Positions 63,306 to 64,000 of a DNA stretch of 64,000 bases are shown here, one piece after another. How positions within the stretch are numbered: position 1 is the first letter of the stretch; every line of letters starts with the position of its first letter. Made by a program: the position numbers and the translations under genes. The notes below the pieces were generated by a model. The model made no database searches and had not been told where the DNA came from. It saw nothing but the letters and a program-made list of their open reading frames with translations. Source of the stretch: a virus; the IMG/VR virus record IMGVR_UViG_3300035181_000949, positions 1 to 64,000 of that record. One strand, given 5' to 3'.

Positions 63306-64000
63306 TATGCAATTCTCCAAGCAAATCCTTGACCTGAGTGGAAGACAGCGCTACCAACCAGAAGTGTACCACCAGCCGCAACACCAGCGAGACTTTCAAT
63401 ATCAGTTACGTTACCATCATCCACGATATTCATCACAAAGTAAGCCCATGTTCCACCTGGGGGTAGTTGGGCTGGAACGCCATCACCACTCGGTCCGCTA
63501 CCAAGAACAACCCATGATCCAATACCACCACTATTATTTGGAGCTGTTGCTGTATTTGTGCCAGAAGAAGCCCCGATTACTCTACCATATCCGTCAAGCT
63601 GAACGCTCGCATTAGTGAAGTAACCACCGCCATGGATTACTGCCATGTCAAGGGTAGCAGTGCCACCAGATCCAATAGTTCCGCCCCCACTAAGAGCACC
63701 AGTACCTTGAACTGTTAGAGTGCCGGGAACTGCGCTTGTGATTCTACCGTAGGCGTCAACATTTACGTTTGCCATTCCGTAGTAACCAGCGGATACTCCA
63801 GAAGTTGCTAGGTCAAGAGCGATTGAGCCTGATGATGTAATCGTTCCAGAACCAGTAATTCTGCCAGCTGTACCACCAACTGTAACACTAGTAACCGTTC
63901 CCGGCATACCGCTAATAGTTACGTTACCCTGACTGTGGTCAATCGTAATGTTACTTCCAGCTATGATGCTCGATACACTGTGGTTGTCAACGTAATTTTT
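63305..64000 (-). CDS. tail fibre, C-terminal part (runs off the window)
   Basis: At least 231 residues. The frame stays open from 63907 to the right edge, so the start lies outside. The sequence repeats (ITSAVPGTLTVQGTGALSGGGTIGSGG (break)) and TVGGTAGRITGSGTIT-type Gly/Ser/Thr beta repeats as in the other fibres; the end FHSGQGFAWRIA is a typical fibre C-terminus. It overlaps the next start by one base. Confidence 0.75.
   Translation of the reverse strand, partial: KNYVDNHSVSSIIAGSNITIDHSQGNVTISGMPGTVTSVTVGGTAGRITGSGTITSSGSIALDLATSGVSAGYYGMANVNVDAYGRITSAVPGTLTVQGTGALSGGGTIGSGGTATLDMAVIHGGGYFTNASVQLDGYGRVIGASSGTNTATAPNNSGGIGSWVVLGSGPSGDGVPAQLPPGGTWAYFVMNIVDDGNVTDIESLAGVAAGGTLLVGSAVFHSGQGFAWRIA

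Noticed and set aside
1-64000. CRISPR arrays and ordinary tRNA genes
   Set aside because: No regularly spaced direct repeats and no cloverleaf with anticodon arm were noticed; the only tRNA-like structure found is the tmRNA. A tRNAscan run would settle it.

Overview
The window is a piece of a large T4-like myovirus genome. Almost every gene reads leftward (minus strand), genes are packed with 1-30 base overlaps, and the replication and recombination set is recognisably T4-type: clamp-loader subunits gp44 and gp62, ssDNA-binding gp32, UvsX, UvsY, UvsW, ATP-dependent DNA ligase, class Ia NrdA/NrdB, dCMP deaminase, a GroES-like gp31 analogue, and late promoters of the TATAAATA type. The host is inferred to be a Gram-negative bacterium, probably a proteobacterium: the phage carries an outer-membrane beta-barrel gene with a signal peptide ending ASA-Q, and a circularly permuted (two-piece) tmRNA, a form known from alphaproteobacteria, some cyanobacteria and one betaproteobacterial lineage.

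Layout on the minus strand. 0.1-9.7 kb: a block of tail-fibre and adhesin genes (Gly-rich adhesin, S74-chaperone fibre, LamG and PKD-LamG proteins, a second long fibre). 10-13.8 kb: outer-membrane protein, small secreted and unknown proteins, the permuted tmRNA, and a catalytically degenerate pentein-fold protein. 14-24.4 kb: many small early genes, DNA ligase, an SprT-like protease, two nucleotidyltransferases (one a CCA-adding enzyme) and a MazG-like protein. 24.7-36.8 kb: a DNA polymerase III alpha-like enzyme split into two genes 6.6 kb apart that bracket the clamp loader, then GroES, dCMP deaminase, Dam methylase and a second N6-adenine methylase. 36.8-40.9 kb: a PD-(D/E)XK-like nuclease, a YafO-like toxin, a Thg1-like 3'-5' polymerase and an Acb1-like 2H phosphodiesterase. 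41-51.6 kb: a 1196-residue fibre, glutaredoxin, NrdB, fractured NrdA and a GH108 endolysin. 52-59.9 kb: fractured UvsW, UvsY, an IscA-fold protein, UvsX, gp32, a P-loop kinase and an HD phosphohydrolase. 60-64 kb: unknown small proteins, a metallopeptidase, a tail-fibre-assembly-like protein and the end of another fibre.

The most striking content is: (1) two fractured genes, nrdA and uvsW, each cut inside its active-site motif by a split intein with a free-standing homing endonuclease gene between the two intein halves, the nucleases being of different families (GIY-YIG and PD-(D/E)XK); (2) the permuted tmRNA with a nine-residue tag; (3) the split C-family polymerase; (4) late promoters placed inside inverted repeats so that read-through early mRNA would hide the ribosome-binding site or start codon, best seen at the endolysin and at the endonuclease inside nrdA; and (5) an RNA-maintenance and counter-defence set (tmRNA, CCA enzyme, Thg1-like, Acb1-like, kinase, HD protein, methylases and nuclease).

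Two regulatory layers can be read. Short genes between 15 and 62 kb follow a repeated early promoter, TTTACT or TGTACA, 16-17 bases, TATAAT. Structural, lysis and endonuclease genes follow (T/C/G/A)ATAAATA. Several small ORFs carry single frameshifts at homopolymers or an in-frame stop; these may be decay or sequence errors, and each is flagged.
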